The notes under the pieces were generated by a model that was not told where the DNA came from, did no database searches, and saw only the letters and a program-made list of their open reading frames with translations. The position numbers and the translations under genes are program-made. Below are positions 10,134 through 20,456 of a stretch of 64,000 nt of DNA, one piece after another (the stretch's first letter is position 1; every line of letters begins with the position of its first letter). Source of the DNA: Penicillium oxalicum (Eukaryota > Ascomycota > Eurotiomycetes > Eurotiales > Aspergillaceae); NCBI RefSeq assembly GCF_001723175.1, contig NC_064652.1:1674001-1738000 (forward strand). The letters are read 5' to 3'.

Positions 10134-11231
10134 ATGCATACCGTGAATCAAATCGAGGAGACATGCGACGGGATGGCTAATTTTCAAGACGATTCACAGT
10201 GCGAGGGCGTCGCGATCGATTTGTGGATGGCCTCCTCCGAGGTGGACCAGAAAGCCTTGGGCAATTTCGCGGCCGGGACGGCCCTGGAAAACCCATACTT
10301 GTCGGCGATGCTCTACCGGGTGCTTGGAGTGTCGGTGATGCTTTCCAAAAAGCTGATACGAGCTCGGCGGTTAAGACGACTGGATACCACACGGGAGACC
10401 AAGTCGCTCCAACTTTATCATCACATCATTTGGCTCGCCCGGGAAGGTCTGATCATCCTAGAGCATTACGTGCTACCCTTGGTGACGTCCTTCGTCGAGT
10501 TGAAAGTGCTCTCGTATAAGCTTCGCGCCTCTTTCTACCACATCTTTGTTCTCTTCTATAATCGGCCAGTGATCATACCACCCGACGCCGACCCACCGGC
10601 TGAGTTGAAGCGCGACTCGATCTATAATCCGGACTTGCTGACCGCACTGGAAGCATCGAACATCAAATCCAACCGAAAAACCACGCGGCCGCCAGGGCTC
10701 GCGCCTGTCCAGCCCCCTCAGACCGCTTCAGCCTTTCTGCTTCCTCCCCTGGATTATACCAGCACCGCGACCGCCTGCTTCAACTACGCCTCTATGCTCG
10801 CCGACAAACTGCTGCCGGGCTCGCATCCTCTGCGTCTCTCTGTCAAAATGGAATACGCGGCCTATCTCTACGACTGTCTGCAGGATCCGGTCTCCTCCCG
10901 GCGGCTTGCCAAGCGGGCCATTGCAGATGTGTACAATGCCCAGGAGGGCATGGATGACGAGAGCTTTGAAGATGCCGCCGAGATTGTCGGGATATTGGGC
11001 AAGATGGTCAAACGCGGCGGGAAACCCGGGAGCAGCACGGCTGCCAGCAGCGTCTCCCGAGGCGAACAGTCGCGAAGTCAGAGTCGGAGCAGTCGCAGTC
11101 CATCGCATTTCGATATCAGTGCACCTACCACGGTCTCCCCGGTGCCAGTGACCAAGAATACCCCCGACGCTTCACGAGTTGCCGTTGCTGAACCTGCAAT
11201 GCCAGGTACGACCATGATGAATCCGATTTGA
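10134..11231 (+). CDS. Divergent 14-3-3 domain protein
   Basis: Intronless frame of 365 residues. The middle resembles the helical 14-3-3 fold. An N-terminal part includes ASSEVDQKALGNFAAGTALE and LSAMLYRVLGVSVMLSKKL. A C-terminal part runs from YTSTATACFNYASMLADKLL through HPLRLSVKMEYAAYLYDCL, SRRLAKRAIADVYNAQEG and ESFEDAAEIVGILGKMVKRG, matching the order of helices 7-9 (HPIRLGLALN..., A...AKQAFDEA..., DS..IMQLLRDN). The canonical Arg/Lys/Tyr phosphate-binding set is not obviously complete, and a Pro-rich insert (about residues 177-200) separates the halves. A Ser-rich tail of about 75 residues follows. An alternative start is the ATG at 10227, giving a protein beginning MASSEVDQK, where the homology seems to begin. 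It is likely a fungal 14-3-3 paralogue distinct from the two abundant isoforms; partners are unknown. Confidence 0.75.
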   Translation: MHTVNQIEETCDGMANFQDDSQCEGVAIDLWMASSEVDQKALGNFAAGTALENPYLSAMLYRVLGVSVMLSKKLIRARRLRRLDTTRETKSLQLYHHIIWLAREGLIILEHYVLPLVTSFVELKVLSYKLRASFYHIFVLFYNRPVIIPPDADPPAELKRDSIYNPDLLTALEASNIKSNRKTTRPPGLAPVQPPQTASAFLLPPLDYTSTATACFNYASMLADKLLPGSHPLRLSVKMEYAAYLYDCLQDPVSSRRLAKRAIADVYNAQEGMDDESFEDAAEIVGILGKMVKRGGKPGSSTAASSVSRGEQSRSQSRSSRSPSHFDISAPTTVSPVPVTKNTPDASRVAVAEPAMPGTTMMNPI

Positions 11232-12131
11232 TGCCACGTAAAGAATTACGATATAGAATTTCATGTTGAATCAAGCGTTTCTCTCTCTCTCTCTCTTTTC
11301 CCCCCTGTTTTTGTTGGGCCTATGTGCTTTCGCTCTCTGATTTCTTTCCTTACACGTTGTGATGGTTTCTTTTTTGTTGTTCTACCAATGGACCCTGGCC
11401 TCGTTGCTCACGAGTCGTTGATAATGTACAGCTTACCCATTTCAATGAGCGTGTTCATAGCACTTTTTTCTTCTTTCTCGCTATCCTTCTTCTTCTTCCT
11501 TCCCATATCCGGTCCCATGCTATGTGATATCCTTTATAGTTTTGATTCAGGTGGCTGACTGATCCTTGATGCTCTATTTCCGGCATATCCTGAAGGAGTC
11601 GATCCCTTTCTTCCTTTTCTCTTCCCCCCCCTTTGGAAATCATCCAGCATCGTCCTTGAAAGCTCCCTGGTTTGAGGGGGTCTTGAAAATTCTCAATATG
11701 CACCTACTTCGAGTGTGTTCATCTTATTCCAAGTCTGAAATGAACATGAAATCACCTGATCCATATCTGTGGTTTTAGTCTTAATGGCAGAGACTGCGAT
11801 CGAAAAGCCTGACTGACAATCTCACACTGAGAAAACCTCGCAGGAAAAAGGAGGAGCAGACTCCACTCAAGGCCTACCTACGCGCGCGGTCCACCGGACT
11901 GTAAGAGGGAAAAAATCGATAAAACCATCCATTGTAGAGTCTACGACGTGTCCGGGTCCCTAGAATCAAGCCCCGTGCCAAATCAGATGGCTCTCACCTA
12001 ATTCAACCCCCAGAGGAAAAAAAGAAAAAAGAGATGACAGACCGCCACACTCATCAACTCTATGAAGGGGGGTTGCCAGTCATTTTATTCTTTTGTCTTG
12101 TTTTCTTATTCACTCTTTTCACCCCCCTTTC
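11232..12131. other. Intergenic between convergent genes; no gene supported
   Basis: Convergent 3' flanks of the 14-3-3-like and BRE4-like genes. A short (CT)8 run is at 11281-11296. The rest is T-rich on the plus strand, and no feature is recognised. Confidence 0.5.
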
Positions 12132-12685
12132 TCAATCATTTTTCACCCGATCCGCAACCTGAGTTTCGTTCACACTGACTCGCGACGGCGCACGTGAAGT
12201 ATATCGAGAATCCGCGATCCTCGCATCCATCGTACTTACTGCATGAAATGAAAAATCCAATTCTCCCACTAGACCCTTGACATGCCGCATTAGTCGCTCG
12301 ACATCACCCACGATGCAACGGGTGGAAATTTGCAACACTGCAAATGCGGCGAAGCCAGGTTCGGCAATGTGGTTGATACTCAAGATATCGCTATCGAGTG
12401 CTTCCAGCCGTTTGGAAAAGCTGTACGGTCTTGGCGTCTTGAGATATGGGGGAAGAGGCTGTCGATTGGTGATGCTGGCTGAGAGGAGGCATAGCAGAGA
12501 GGTCACCTCGTGAGTCGTGACATTGGCGGTGCCGACGAGTCTGCGGAAGTCGTGCATCCATACCGATCCTGTTTCGTCGTCGTCGTCGTCATCGAGGCGC
12601 ATCAGAGTGTCCGAGGCGTATCCGAGTAAGCTGAGGTAGCTTACAATGCTGCCAGGCAATAGAGTTAGCATATAATCGGGCGCAT

Positions 12686-12775
<90 letters not shown>

Positions 12776-15734
12776 CGAACGTACTTTTCCACACACATGA
12801 TTATTGCATCATACTGCTTTTTGGGAAAACGACCACCTATCGGCACCTCCCATTTGAGAAACTCCGAGTAGGTTCGCAATCCATTCAACATCAACATCTG
12901 CTTCGAAAATACCTTGTGTCGAGCTTTTTCCAATTTCCGGCCAGCGGAACTCTTTAATGTCATGTCGCCCTCATCTCCGCGCATTCGAGCCGAGATGGTC
13001 TCGTGGATGATTGAGTAGTAGTTGGCGAGCAAGTACAGCGATGCGCCTAGACTCTGGCGGAGGACAGAATGTTCTGAGATGGGATATGGGAAGAATGTCC
13101 AAATAAACGCAACTGCGATACCCCCCGTCACGGTGGCCAGACGGTACGGCGCAAGCAAATAGATGGGATAATAAGGCTGTCCGTTCGAAGTGGCAACCTG
13201 TTCGCCCACTTTACGAACTTGGAGCTCGTACCCAATGATCATGGATGTGGTCACGATGCTGATAAGTCCAATCACACGGAAGCGGAACATCTTGATGGGG
13301 ATCCAGAATCCGCAGGAAACAAATAAAAAGAAAAAGACAATCACACCTGGGGTCTTTTGGCCTGGAATATACCAAATCAGAAGACTGGCCACCATGGCAA
13401 TGGTGGTACCTGCGATTCGCAAGACAAAGCTGAAGATGCTCTGGCCAGAAGTCGGAGACATGCTCAGGTTGACCATGATCATAGCCCATACAAGACGCTG
13501 CTTGATAAAAAAGGCCTGTGTATCATGCAGATACGCAACAATGGCAATGGTCATGGTCGCACAGGCCACTCTGAATCCGTAATTGGATTCGAAAGAGCGT
13601 AAAAACCACGGAATGACTCGGATCTTGTCCCCGAACTTTTGGAAAAGCGTATCGGGAGGGAGATGCTCGGGATCCTTGCGGTGCCTGTAGGCCTCCCCGA
13701 GCTCGAGCATGCTGTTTTGCGCGTGCACGTCGCCCAAATTGTCATCCTCATGACTGTCCTCAGTCATCAGCCAGCTCTTGGCCCATTTGATCATCCGTTT
13801 GGAGCCAGGGATGATCAGTCGAGTTCGTGATAGTTTTCCCTTGGCAGCCAGATCATCTGCATACCGAACGAATTCGAGCACCGTTTGACCGGTCGAATAG
13901 AGGAGTTGTTCCATCTGCAATGAGCAGCGAGGGTTAGTAGGTTTTCCAACTTGGCAAGTTTAACAGAAAGTCAGTGGTACTGAAAGAGCTCACATAAAGG
14001 AAAAGATACAGCTGGCGCCGGCTTCGATCCTGGAACGAGGTGGACGCAGAAAAAAAGTCACCCTTTAAACTTTCCATGGTACACGAATGATCGAAGAAAC
14101 CCGGTGGCAAGTTGATGCCTTTCTCCTGAGCCCATGCTTGCAGTGCCACACGCTTCACTCCTCGAAACGCCCTGAGCCTTCTCTCAAAATGAGCCGCGAA
14201 CCCTTTCTCGCCGGGTGCCGTGCTTTCAGCCGAGGCCTCTACATCGCCGGGCCCTTCTTGAGCCGCGCCGGTTGTTGAAGTGTTTGCTGCCTTCTTCTTG
14301 GGCGGCTTTGTCAGGCAGAGGGTGTACGAGGTATGGAGTAGGGCTTCATCGATCGTCTGTATCATATCTGCGAACGGGTCGTGCACCGCCCGCATCATAT
14401 CATTCCAGTCGCGAACCGCGCGGGACCGAATCTCCTCTGAGAGAGCATCGACATTGGGATCAATGGGAACATTCCATTTGTTATAATCCGATAACCTTTG
14501 GAATATGTCGACGACGAAGCTCAGACCCACCACAGGGATCATGATCTGTCGCAAGTGGCGGAAGATCAGCTGCAGGTCGTCGGGGCCCAGTTTACCGAGA
14601 GCGAACTCTCTCTTTGCAAACGAGAGATCTCCGTGTAATTTTGCGTGTAGCTCGGTGATTTGACGAATGGCACCGCGGATCCGCTCGGCCTCGGGACTAT
14701 AGACCTTGCCGGTCTTGCCCATCTTCTCGCGTGAGTCGTCATACGTATCGGCGCGGCCAAACATATCGTCTTTCTCTAGCGTTTCAAAATATTCAGCATG
14801 AGCACCCAGTGCCGAGCGGAGGCCGCCGATATAGCCGCCCATTTGCTTGAAGACAACCTTGCGCGATGTCATTGGTAGGATGAACATCGAGACCGCCGTA
14901 GAGATTGCCAGGCCAGTAAGGAATGTTCTCAACATCCGCTGTACCAGGGCAATTGAAGAGGCCATGCTGAGCATCTGTGGAGCGTAGACCGAAGCGACAT
15001 TGGCAAAGATGGCGTAGATGATGACCGGAAACTGAAACTGGGGATATTTGGCCCGGAAGGTGTGAACGAGCCAAATCTGGAAGAACAACCAAATCCCACT
15101 CACGGCAGATGCAGATGAGTTGTAGGATTGAGGATTTGTCTTGGACTGGGTATGCTCGCGTGCTTTGACGCTCGAGTACATTGTGAGTAATGCAAAGCAT
15201 GCCCCGAGACACACTGCCATTATGTCGAAGATCATCATCTGAATGAATTTGGCCCTCGGCATGATCGCAAATCCCAGGACTGAGACAATAGCCATCAAGT
15301 ACCCGAGCGTCGTATACTCATCGGCGACATCGGATGCTTGGTAGCTTTCCAAAGAGGTCAATCATGAGTCGGTTGGACCACTTTATCGTATTTGAGAGAA
15401 GAGACAGTCGAGGGAAGCTTACATTGATACCGCAATAGCAGGGGCAAGCCCACCTCTGTTCTTCAGTATTAGCCTTCCGGTTCATTATTTTCCAATTGGT
15501 GCAGCAATGAGGTGATTGTTTTTTCTTTCATATCTTTACTGACTTCATCATCAACAAAATCGTCGGTCGGTCGAGTCCTGTCTTTTGCCATTGCGTCTGG
15601 ATCCAGCCCCATGTGGTCTTCTGCTCCGGCGCTTGAGTACTTTTTGACGCAGCTGTACCTCGTCTCGTCAGCGACGGTCGCGCCGACGAGCTATCTGAGG
15701 ACCCCGACTGGGATGAACTCATGCGAGTGGCCAT
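12132..15734 (-). CDS. BRE4-like / aromatic-acid-exporter-type membrane protein (DUF2421), 5 exons
   Basis: Predicted multi-pass membrane protein of 1073 residues. Exons in transcript order are 15734-15544, 15455-15423, 15344-13994, 13914-12785 and 12648-12132 (3222 nt, frame kept). The first half carries the fungal ER-transporter six-TM N-terminal module (YTTLGYLMAIVSVLGFAIMP, then VSMFILPMTSR at its end). The second half repeats a six-TM FUSC-like unit (VACATMTIAIVAYLHDTQAF, MVNLSMSPTSGQSIFSFVLR, FIWTFFPYPISEHSVLRQSL) followed by the DUF2421 cytosolic domain. This layout is that of fungal brefeldin-A-sensitivity BRE4-related proteins, thought to move organic anions or affect trafficking. 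The 33-nt second exon supplies GGLAPAIAVS just before TM1. The last intron (136 nt) contains 39 AG units, and a six-Asp run (LDDDDDDE) is coded by a GAC repeat near the start of the last exon. Substrate unknown. Confidence 0.85.
12574..12594 (-). repeat. Triplet repeat coding a six-Asp run
   Basis: On the minus strand GAT plus repeated GAC codons encode LDDDDDDE in the final exon of the BRE4-like gene. Confidence 0.8.
12693..12770. repeat. (AG)39 microsatellite within an intron
   Basis: Thirty-nine uninterrupted AG units (CT on the coding strand) make up 78 of the 136 nt of the last intron of the BRE4-like gene (12649-12784). If the intron were retained, both neighbouring frames would read Ser-Leu repeats. 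The tract could act as an extended pyrimidine stretch. Confidence 0.95.
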
Positions 15735-16661
15735 CTGGGGTGACTAGCGCACGACGACGGAGCCCGCGCGGGCATGCACGTCCCCTCTCCGCGTGCGACC
15801 GAAAGCAGTCGCGAGGATGGCGCTGTCTGAACGTTCACTGGGTTCGCTCAAGCACACCGCGAAGCCTCAGCCCCGTGGCTGAACCGAGTGTGCGAGATGA
15901 ATTCAGTCGGACAGCGATGCTTGCAATTTTCTGCCCTGATGGTTCAGAAGCGCATGCATGAGAAAGTCATTGCGGTCCAGCGGGGGAGCCGAAAGGATGA
16001 AGGGAGTCACGTCAACGGCCGAGGATTGTCACCTTTTCACTGGCGAACGCTGGACCACGCGGGTGGAGCCCCCCGCCATCGATTTGGAGATTTTGGAGAT
16101 GGCTTTTGGTAGGGTTCGAGAAGAGGGCAGGGAGGTGCTTGGGTGCACATAGGCTGCAGAGTCTCATCTGGAGAGGTTGGGGGTATGGGCAGAAAGAGAT
16201 TAGAGGCACATGAATGAGGAGAACGTGATCTGATCGGAGTCCATCAATTGGTCAATTCCTGGAGGTGTACAGTAGGTACCAACGTCAACGAGTTCATCTC
16301 ATACAATCTAGAGACTGGTCCAACAATTCAAATGAGAACAATCCATTGGGCAGACACTTTTCTCATCAATATGGACCTCCGCCAGCCAGAAAAAATGCTG
16401 GCTCTTCTGTCTTCTGGCCACAGCAATCCCCTCGACTGGACGATCTCTGTCACACCTGATGGAAACCGTCTCTTGCTTCATTGGGGGAAAAGGGCCGGCG
16501 CTAAGAAGCGCCAGCAGCCCCTGAACGGAGGAGCCCATCGAGAACTCTAAAAAAGCTTCACATCCCCCGGGTCTCTTTTGTCATCTGACCAGCAGTAAAT
16601 ATCTTTTGACGACCGTTGTGAATGCAGAGCCTGGGAAAGTTTCTCGAACATTTCGCAGAGA
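15735..16661. other. Divergent promoter region; no gene supported
   Basis: This lies between the BRE4-like gene (-) and the RlpA-like gene (+). Short frames exist on both strands, but none has recognisable features. Confidence 0.5.
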
Positions 16662-17448
16662 ATGACGCTCATCCTCAATGGACCCGTCGCAGAGTCGACA
16701 CAAGAATCATGGGCATCCGTACCCAAGCGAAAACCAGTACCAGCCACCATGGCTGCCATGGAAGCTCCTCAAATGAACAGTGAGCAGACAGGTCAAATAA
16801 ACCCAAAATTCGAGTCAAGCCTGGCCAAAGCGCAGGTTTCCAGACCATTCGCTGGTGGTATCGCTGTCTGGTTCGCATCGCAGCGACGATCGCGCAAATT
16901 TCTCATCCTCGGTATCGCAGTGGGGATTCTACTCATTGCACTGGTTGTTGGTCTCGCGGTGGGCTTGACGAGAGGCAAAAAGTAAGCTTCACTTGCACCA
17001 GCCTCAAGATCGAGCGCGAACCCTGGAAGCACGAAACCAACTTTGCCAGATGGAGAAAGTTTCTGACTCTTCTAGGCATTCCAATCTTCCACTTCCCACC
17101 AAGGATGGGGGTCCTTACTCGGGTGATCTGACATACTACAATCCTGCCCTTGGGTCCTGTGGTTTTATCAATACGGACTCTGATATGATCTGTGCGGTGT
17201 CGCATCTGCTCTACGACGCGGCCTCGACAGGGCCGAACCCCAACACCAATCCGCTGTGCGGAATGAAGCTGAGACTGCGTCGAAAGGGGGAGAGTGTGGA
17301 TGTCAAAATAGTCGACCGTTGTGTGGGTTGTGCAGCAACAGACTTGGATGTCACGGAAGCTGTCTTCAAGAAGGTGGCCGATATCGATCAGGGTCGAGTC
17401 GACGTGGAGTGGTCCTGGCTAGAGACTCCACCTGTATCTGTTCCCTGA
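16662..17448 (+). CDS. Membrane-anchored RlpA-like double-psi beta-barrel protein, 2 exons
   Basis: Predicted protein of 230 residues from exons 16662-16981 and 17076-17448 (intron phase 2). A cytosolic N-terminus of about 80 residues is followed by a single hydrophobic segment (FLILGIAVGILLIALVVGLA, about residues 83-105) with basic residues on both sides, as in a type II signal anchor. The C-terminal half is an RlpA-like/barwin-like double-psi beta-barrel: GDLTYYNPALGSCGF, then CGMKLRLRRKG, then VKIVDRCVGCAATDLDVT and VDVEWSW. The DRC..C...DLD core with its Asp residues is intact. Such fungal proteins are usually extracellular; relatives bind polysaccharide (expansin, cerato-platanin type) or inhibit proteases. 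No lytic activity can be claimed. The start at 16662 is the first ATG in frame; ATG codons at about 16749 and 16758 are alternatives. Confidence 0.82.
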
Positions 17449-18698
17449 ATGATCGTTCAGCCTTTTCAATCCACCACTCCCATGGAAAAAGAGGTGCGGC
17501 CTTTCATGGTTCAATGACAATATAAGCTTCCGACTTCAGGATGACAACAGGTACTGGATTCAACATCCCATCCAAGGTGATTCTCGCAGGCTAGATGTCT
17601 TCAATTTTGCGGCATCTGCGATCAATAGACCTCATGCACACACGCCTTGCTGATCTGATCCCACAGTGGTGATGAAATTTAGCAGAACTTTTCCTGTCTG
17701 CCTCAAGAAGAGGTATGAACGAGGGTGTTCTTTGCAGAGCGGACTTGAGAAAAGGGCTGCAGGCTCGCAGCGCTGTCTCTACTTCCCTCTTTTACATATC
17801 ATGCTTCGATATTCGGTGGACCATCACCGCCACGTGCAGCGTGAACGAACCGGATGGCATTCGCGAGGGCGAATCAAGATGCCTTATGATTCTAGGGCCC
17901 CTTGATCGAGGCAATGGACTTTCCATGGACAGACAATCACATGAATGACGTCAGATGGGTGGATTGTCTACGAGAAAAGACACCGCAAGGCCAACGAGAG
18001 GTTGAAGGGAGACTGTCGCGTTTGGATATACACACCTGTGGCACGTGAGGCCAGGATGCGCGGGGGTATGAGGCAGCGCGTCATGAAAGAGTCTCGGGCC
18101 ATTTGATGGAGAAGAAACTTGTTTTGACGAATATCGTGGTAAATTATGAGTGCTATCGACGCAGTTGACAGGTGTATGTACTGATGTACAAAGCACTGCA
18201 GAACAATGTTCGACACTTCCAGAGACGAGCCGAAACGAAGGTCTTGCCACAGACAGGGAATTATTAGTCCAACCGTAGCCTCCATTTGCTCGATTACCAA
18301 GATAGCCAGGCTGATAATGGCTTGCGAGTGTATCAATTGTAACGGATGACATTCATGACACCGGAGCAGACTCTTTCAAGGTTATTCGTTTTTTGCCAAG
18401 GTGCCATTTTGCTAGGATGCATGCGGGGTTTCTTGGAGAAGGCATCGCTAAGTAGTTTGCTCATCTTAGGAGACCGAAAACTCTATACATCTGTCATGTT
18501 GGAAGAAGATGATTCAATGCATTGATCAAGTCGAATTTTACGATGTATCAAGACAAGCCCTCCAGCGAGGCAGAACCACGAGAACACCTCGGAGGTGAGC
18601 AAGTTGAAGTATGCGACATCTCGATTTGTCAAGTCTCGCATTCACAATTAACATTCATATGGGAGGGAACACATCATGGCCCCCAGTCTTTAACCGGC
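17449..18698. other. Intergenic; no gene supported
   Basis: Two overlapping minus-strand frames (17951-18352 and 17968-18336) are open over about 130 codons, but neither shows a family signature or splice context I trust. Otherwise nothing is recognised. Confidence 0.45.
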
Positions 18699-20456
18699 TC
18701 ATGAAGACCGTCCAGGGTGAGGCTGCTCCGCATCATCTAGCGCATGCTCCTCATGATGGAAATCGTTCTTATGCAAAGTGCTCTCCAAATCCGCACGCCG
18801 CTGCTCCTCCGAGATGGCGCCAAAGATCAAATCCATCTCCTCCAGAGTCTTCCCTTTGGTTTCTTTCAGGAAAATAGTGACAAAGATGCCGTTGGCAGTG
18901 CAGAAGACTCCGAACATGATAAAGGTTCTCCAGCCAATGCTGTTGATGGCGCGAGGAGTGATCTCGGTGATGACAAAATTGAATAACCACTGCGTCGCAG
19001 CACCGAGACCGACACCATAAGAGCGAAGTCGAGTAGGGAAGATCTGAAGGTAAAGTTGGTTGTTAGTGATATGGTCTCTCTCATCTCTCTCTCTCTGGGG
19101 TGGCCATATCTTGGTCCTAGTGACATTAGACGGAGAAGGTGTTAGGGAGCTTACCTCGCCGAGATACACCCATGGAGTTGGTCCCCATGAGAAAGAGTAG
19201 CCGATCACGTAGAGATAGATCATGGCAACCATGGCGGTCGAAGCTTTAGACACAGTCGTAGCCTTGGGGTCAGGAGGATGGGTGGCAAGAACTGCGCCAA
19301 TGATGAACATCATTGAAGCCATCCATGCAGCCCCTCCCATCAAACTCTTCTTACGACCCCATCGGTCAATACCGATGAGCAAGAAGATACCGGTGGCGAT
19401 CACCTTGACAGTTCCGTAGATTCCGGTGGCAAACAGCGATGAGTTGGAGCTGCTAATACCGATGGATTGGAAAATCTGCGGAGCGTAGTAACCAATACTG
19501 TTGGTACCGGAGAACTGCTGACAGAACATCAGACAGAAGGCTACCAAGAAGCGGTACCGGTTGCTCTTTTGCAAGCACTCCTTCCAGGTGACGCCCTCGG
19601 TCATTGCAGTCTCTTCCTCAATCGCAGCGGAGATCTCCGCAATTTCAGACTGGACCTCTTCGCTCTCCGTGGCGCGTTCCGAATGTACGCCAGAGATCGA
19701 ATGGCCTCTTCGCGACGATTCTGCTTCATCAGCCAGCGGGCAGATTCCTTGAGAAACACCAGTCCGATCAGCATCAATCCTCCGGGGATGAGCTGAACGG
19801 CAACAGGTACACGCCACTGCTTCGTGTTAGACGGCATACGAAGGGCAACTCCGTAACCCAGCCAATAGGCAAAGGTGCTTCCAATAACTAGGAACTCTTG
19901 GAAAAGTCCGGCAATACGACCACGGTACTTGGCAGGTGCATTTTCACTGACGAAGACCGGAGTGATACTCGACATACCGCCGATTCCCAGACCGGCAACC
20001 ACACGTCCTCCGTAGATCGTTCCAATCTCATGGTGAGCGCCCACCTGAATGGCGGCTCCGACCAAAAAGACCAGGGTGAAGATCATCAGCGAGTATCTCC
20101 GGCCGAGACGGTCATTGATAAAAGCAGCTGCAATAGCACCGAAGAAACATCCCGCTGTCAAAAGACTGACGACATTGGACGAGACCTGGGCATTCTTATC
20201 GGAGGCGAAACCACCCTTTCCAAGGGGGAGGCCAAAGTCCACCTTGAAGCTATTCAAGGCTAAGACTGAGCCCATCACTCCTGTATCATACCCTGCGGGA
20301 GAAAAGAGAAATTCAAAATCAGTCTGTTGAGACTCTAGCACGAACACAAAAATTTGCCGACATACCAAAGAGTAAAGAGCCCAGATAGGCAACCGAGGTG
20401 AGGATGTAGACCCTCGAATTCTTCCAAAAGCCATCTTTAGCCATGGTGGCGGCCAT
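18699..20456 (-). pseudogene. MFS quinate/sugar permease with a single-base frameshift
   Basis: Sugar-porter family gene closest in pattern to fungal quinate permeases (QutD-like). Exons are 20456-20366, 20292-19155 and 19043-18699. The first 237 codons give SSVAYL-type TM1, YDTGVMGSVLALNSF, NDRLGRRYSLM, GGRVVAGLGIGGMSSITPVF and ESARWLMKQNRREEAI. At about 19670/19671 the frame then shifts: the next family segment (SEEVQSEIAEI) and all of the C-terminal half, including QQFSGTNSIGYYAPQIF, DRWGRKKSLMGG, PWVYLGE-IFPTRLRSYGV and KGKTLEEMDLIFG, are in another frame. Exon lengths total 1574 nt, one short of a multiple of three, so one missing base explains it. As written the product ends after about 260 residues, with six membrane segments. 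There is no room or signal for an intron at the break. It could be a recent pseudogene, a strain allele or a sequencing error. Two to three CreA-like motifs lie upstream (20533-20538, 20572-20577, about 20666-20671). Confidence 0.82.

Noticed and set aside
12589..13920. A continuous frame ending in a long Ser-Leu repeat.
   Set aside because: The repeat is the CT microsatellite of the last intron read through. Splicing 12784 to 12649 restores the conserved C-terminal domain.
17951..18352. Two overlapping minus-strand frames of about 130 codons with some hydrophobic stretches.
   Set aside because: No family motif, start context or splice pattern supports either. They could be remnants of a transcription-factor-like gene, but I cannot show it.
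19655..19685. A small intron as the reason for the frame change in the permease.
   Set aside because: No donor/acceptor pair fits, and no residues are missing or extra around the break. A single-base deletion explains the whole pattern.
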